Of a DNA stretch of 64,000 nucleotides, positions 63,929 to 64,000 are shown in pieces (position 1 is the first letter of the stretch; the number at the start of each line of letters is the position of its first letter). The stretch is from the NCBI RefSeq assembly GCF_015209505.1, contig NZ_JADEYC010000021.1, positions 62,001 through 126,000 on the forward strand. The letters run 5' to 3'. The DNA is from Saccharopolyspora montiporae (GTDB lineage: Bacteria; Actinomycetota; Actinomycetes; Mycobacteriales; Pseudonocardiaceae). The notes under the pieces are model-generated. The model ran no database searches. It had not been told where the DNA came from and saw nothing but the letters and a program-made list of their open reading frames with translations. The translations under genes were made by a program, and so were the position numbers.

Positions 63929-64000
63929 ACGAGCACAACAGCCACGAACCCGGGCAACGGCGCGCCGGAAGCGCTGCCGGATCCGGAGTTTCGCAGGCCG
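63929..64000 (+). other. Possible start of a gene running off the right edge
   Basis: GGAGG at 63921 is followed by an open frame that reads STTATNPGNGAPEALPDPEF, typical of a real N-terminus, up to the window edge. No ATG, GTG or TTG begins it; the only codon in place is ACG at 63929. Either a rare start is used or the reading is chance. Confidence 0.25.

Overview
The window is GC-rich (roughly 70 percent), densely packed DNA with many GTG starts, overlapping ATGA/GTGA junctions and few rho-type gaps. Gene content (KstR/KstR2 sterol catabolism, mycofactocin, F420-type luciferase-like oxidoreductases, DivIVA-like protein) points to an actinomycete, most likely a filamentous Pseudonocardiales-type organism. 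That placement is inference, because no rRNA or tRNA gene is visible.

Region 1 (1-19.1 kb) is a sterol side-chain and ring-opening block under a KstR-type regulator. It holds fadD19/echA19 divergent around one KstR-like box, a second acyl-CoA synthetase, an Rv3520c-like oxidoreductase, and the operon DUF35-ltp4-ltp3-LLM-ketosteroid-isomerase-like (C24-branched side-chain cleavage). The cyp125/kshA divergent pair follows, then a methyltransferase, a three-gene glycosyltransferase/methyltransferase/alpha-toroid cassette, and kstR itself. Seven to eight sites resembling TnnAACnnGTTnnA map to these promoters.

Region 2 (19.2-32.0 kb) is the HIP (C/D-ring) module: an SDR divergent from echA20-ipdA-ipdB-ipdC, kstR2, ipdF-fadE30, and an enoyl-CoA hydratase followed by fadE31-fadE32-fadE33. 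fadA6 lies further on (36.3-37.4 kb) with two MaoC-type hydratase subunits. FadD3, the HIP-CoA ligase, is not in its expected place. Three copies of an intergenic repeat with a conserved hairpin lie in regions 1 and 2.

Region 3 (32.3-46.2 kb) holds a polyphosphate-polymerase-like VTC protein, a DUF4956 membrane protein and a CotH-type kinase in one operon. It also holds a 1358-residue TPR protein, a membrane-anchored GH25 muramidase and tex.

Region 4 (46.4-55.2 kb) is a mycofactocin locus: mftR divergent from mftA, then an alcohol dehydrogenase wedged between mftA and mftB, then mftC, mftD, SDR, mftF, mftE and a second alcohol dehydrogenase. The dehydrogenases are probable users of the cofactor.

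Region 5 (55.3-64 kb) has an eroded sulfur-scavenging operon (polycysteine leader peptide, fused ssuC/ssuB remnant, intact flavin monooxygenase), a MerR regulator, an acyltransferase-3, a DivIVA-like coiled-coil protein, and a TetR/betaine-aldehyde-dehydrogenase pair at the right edge.
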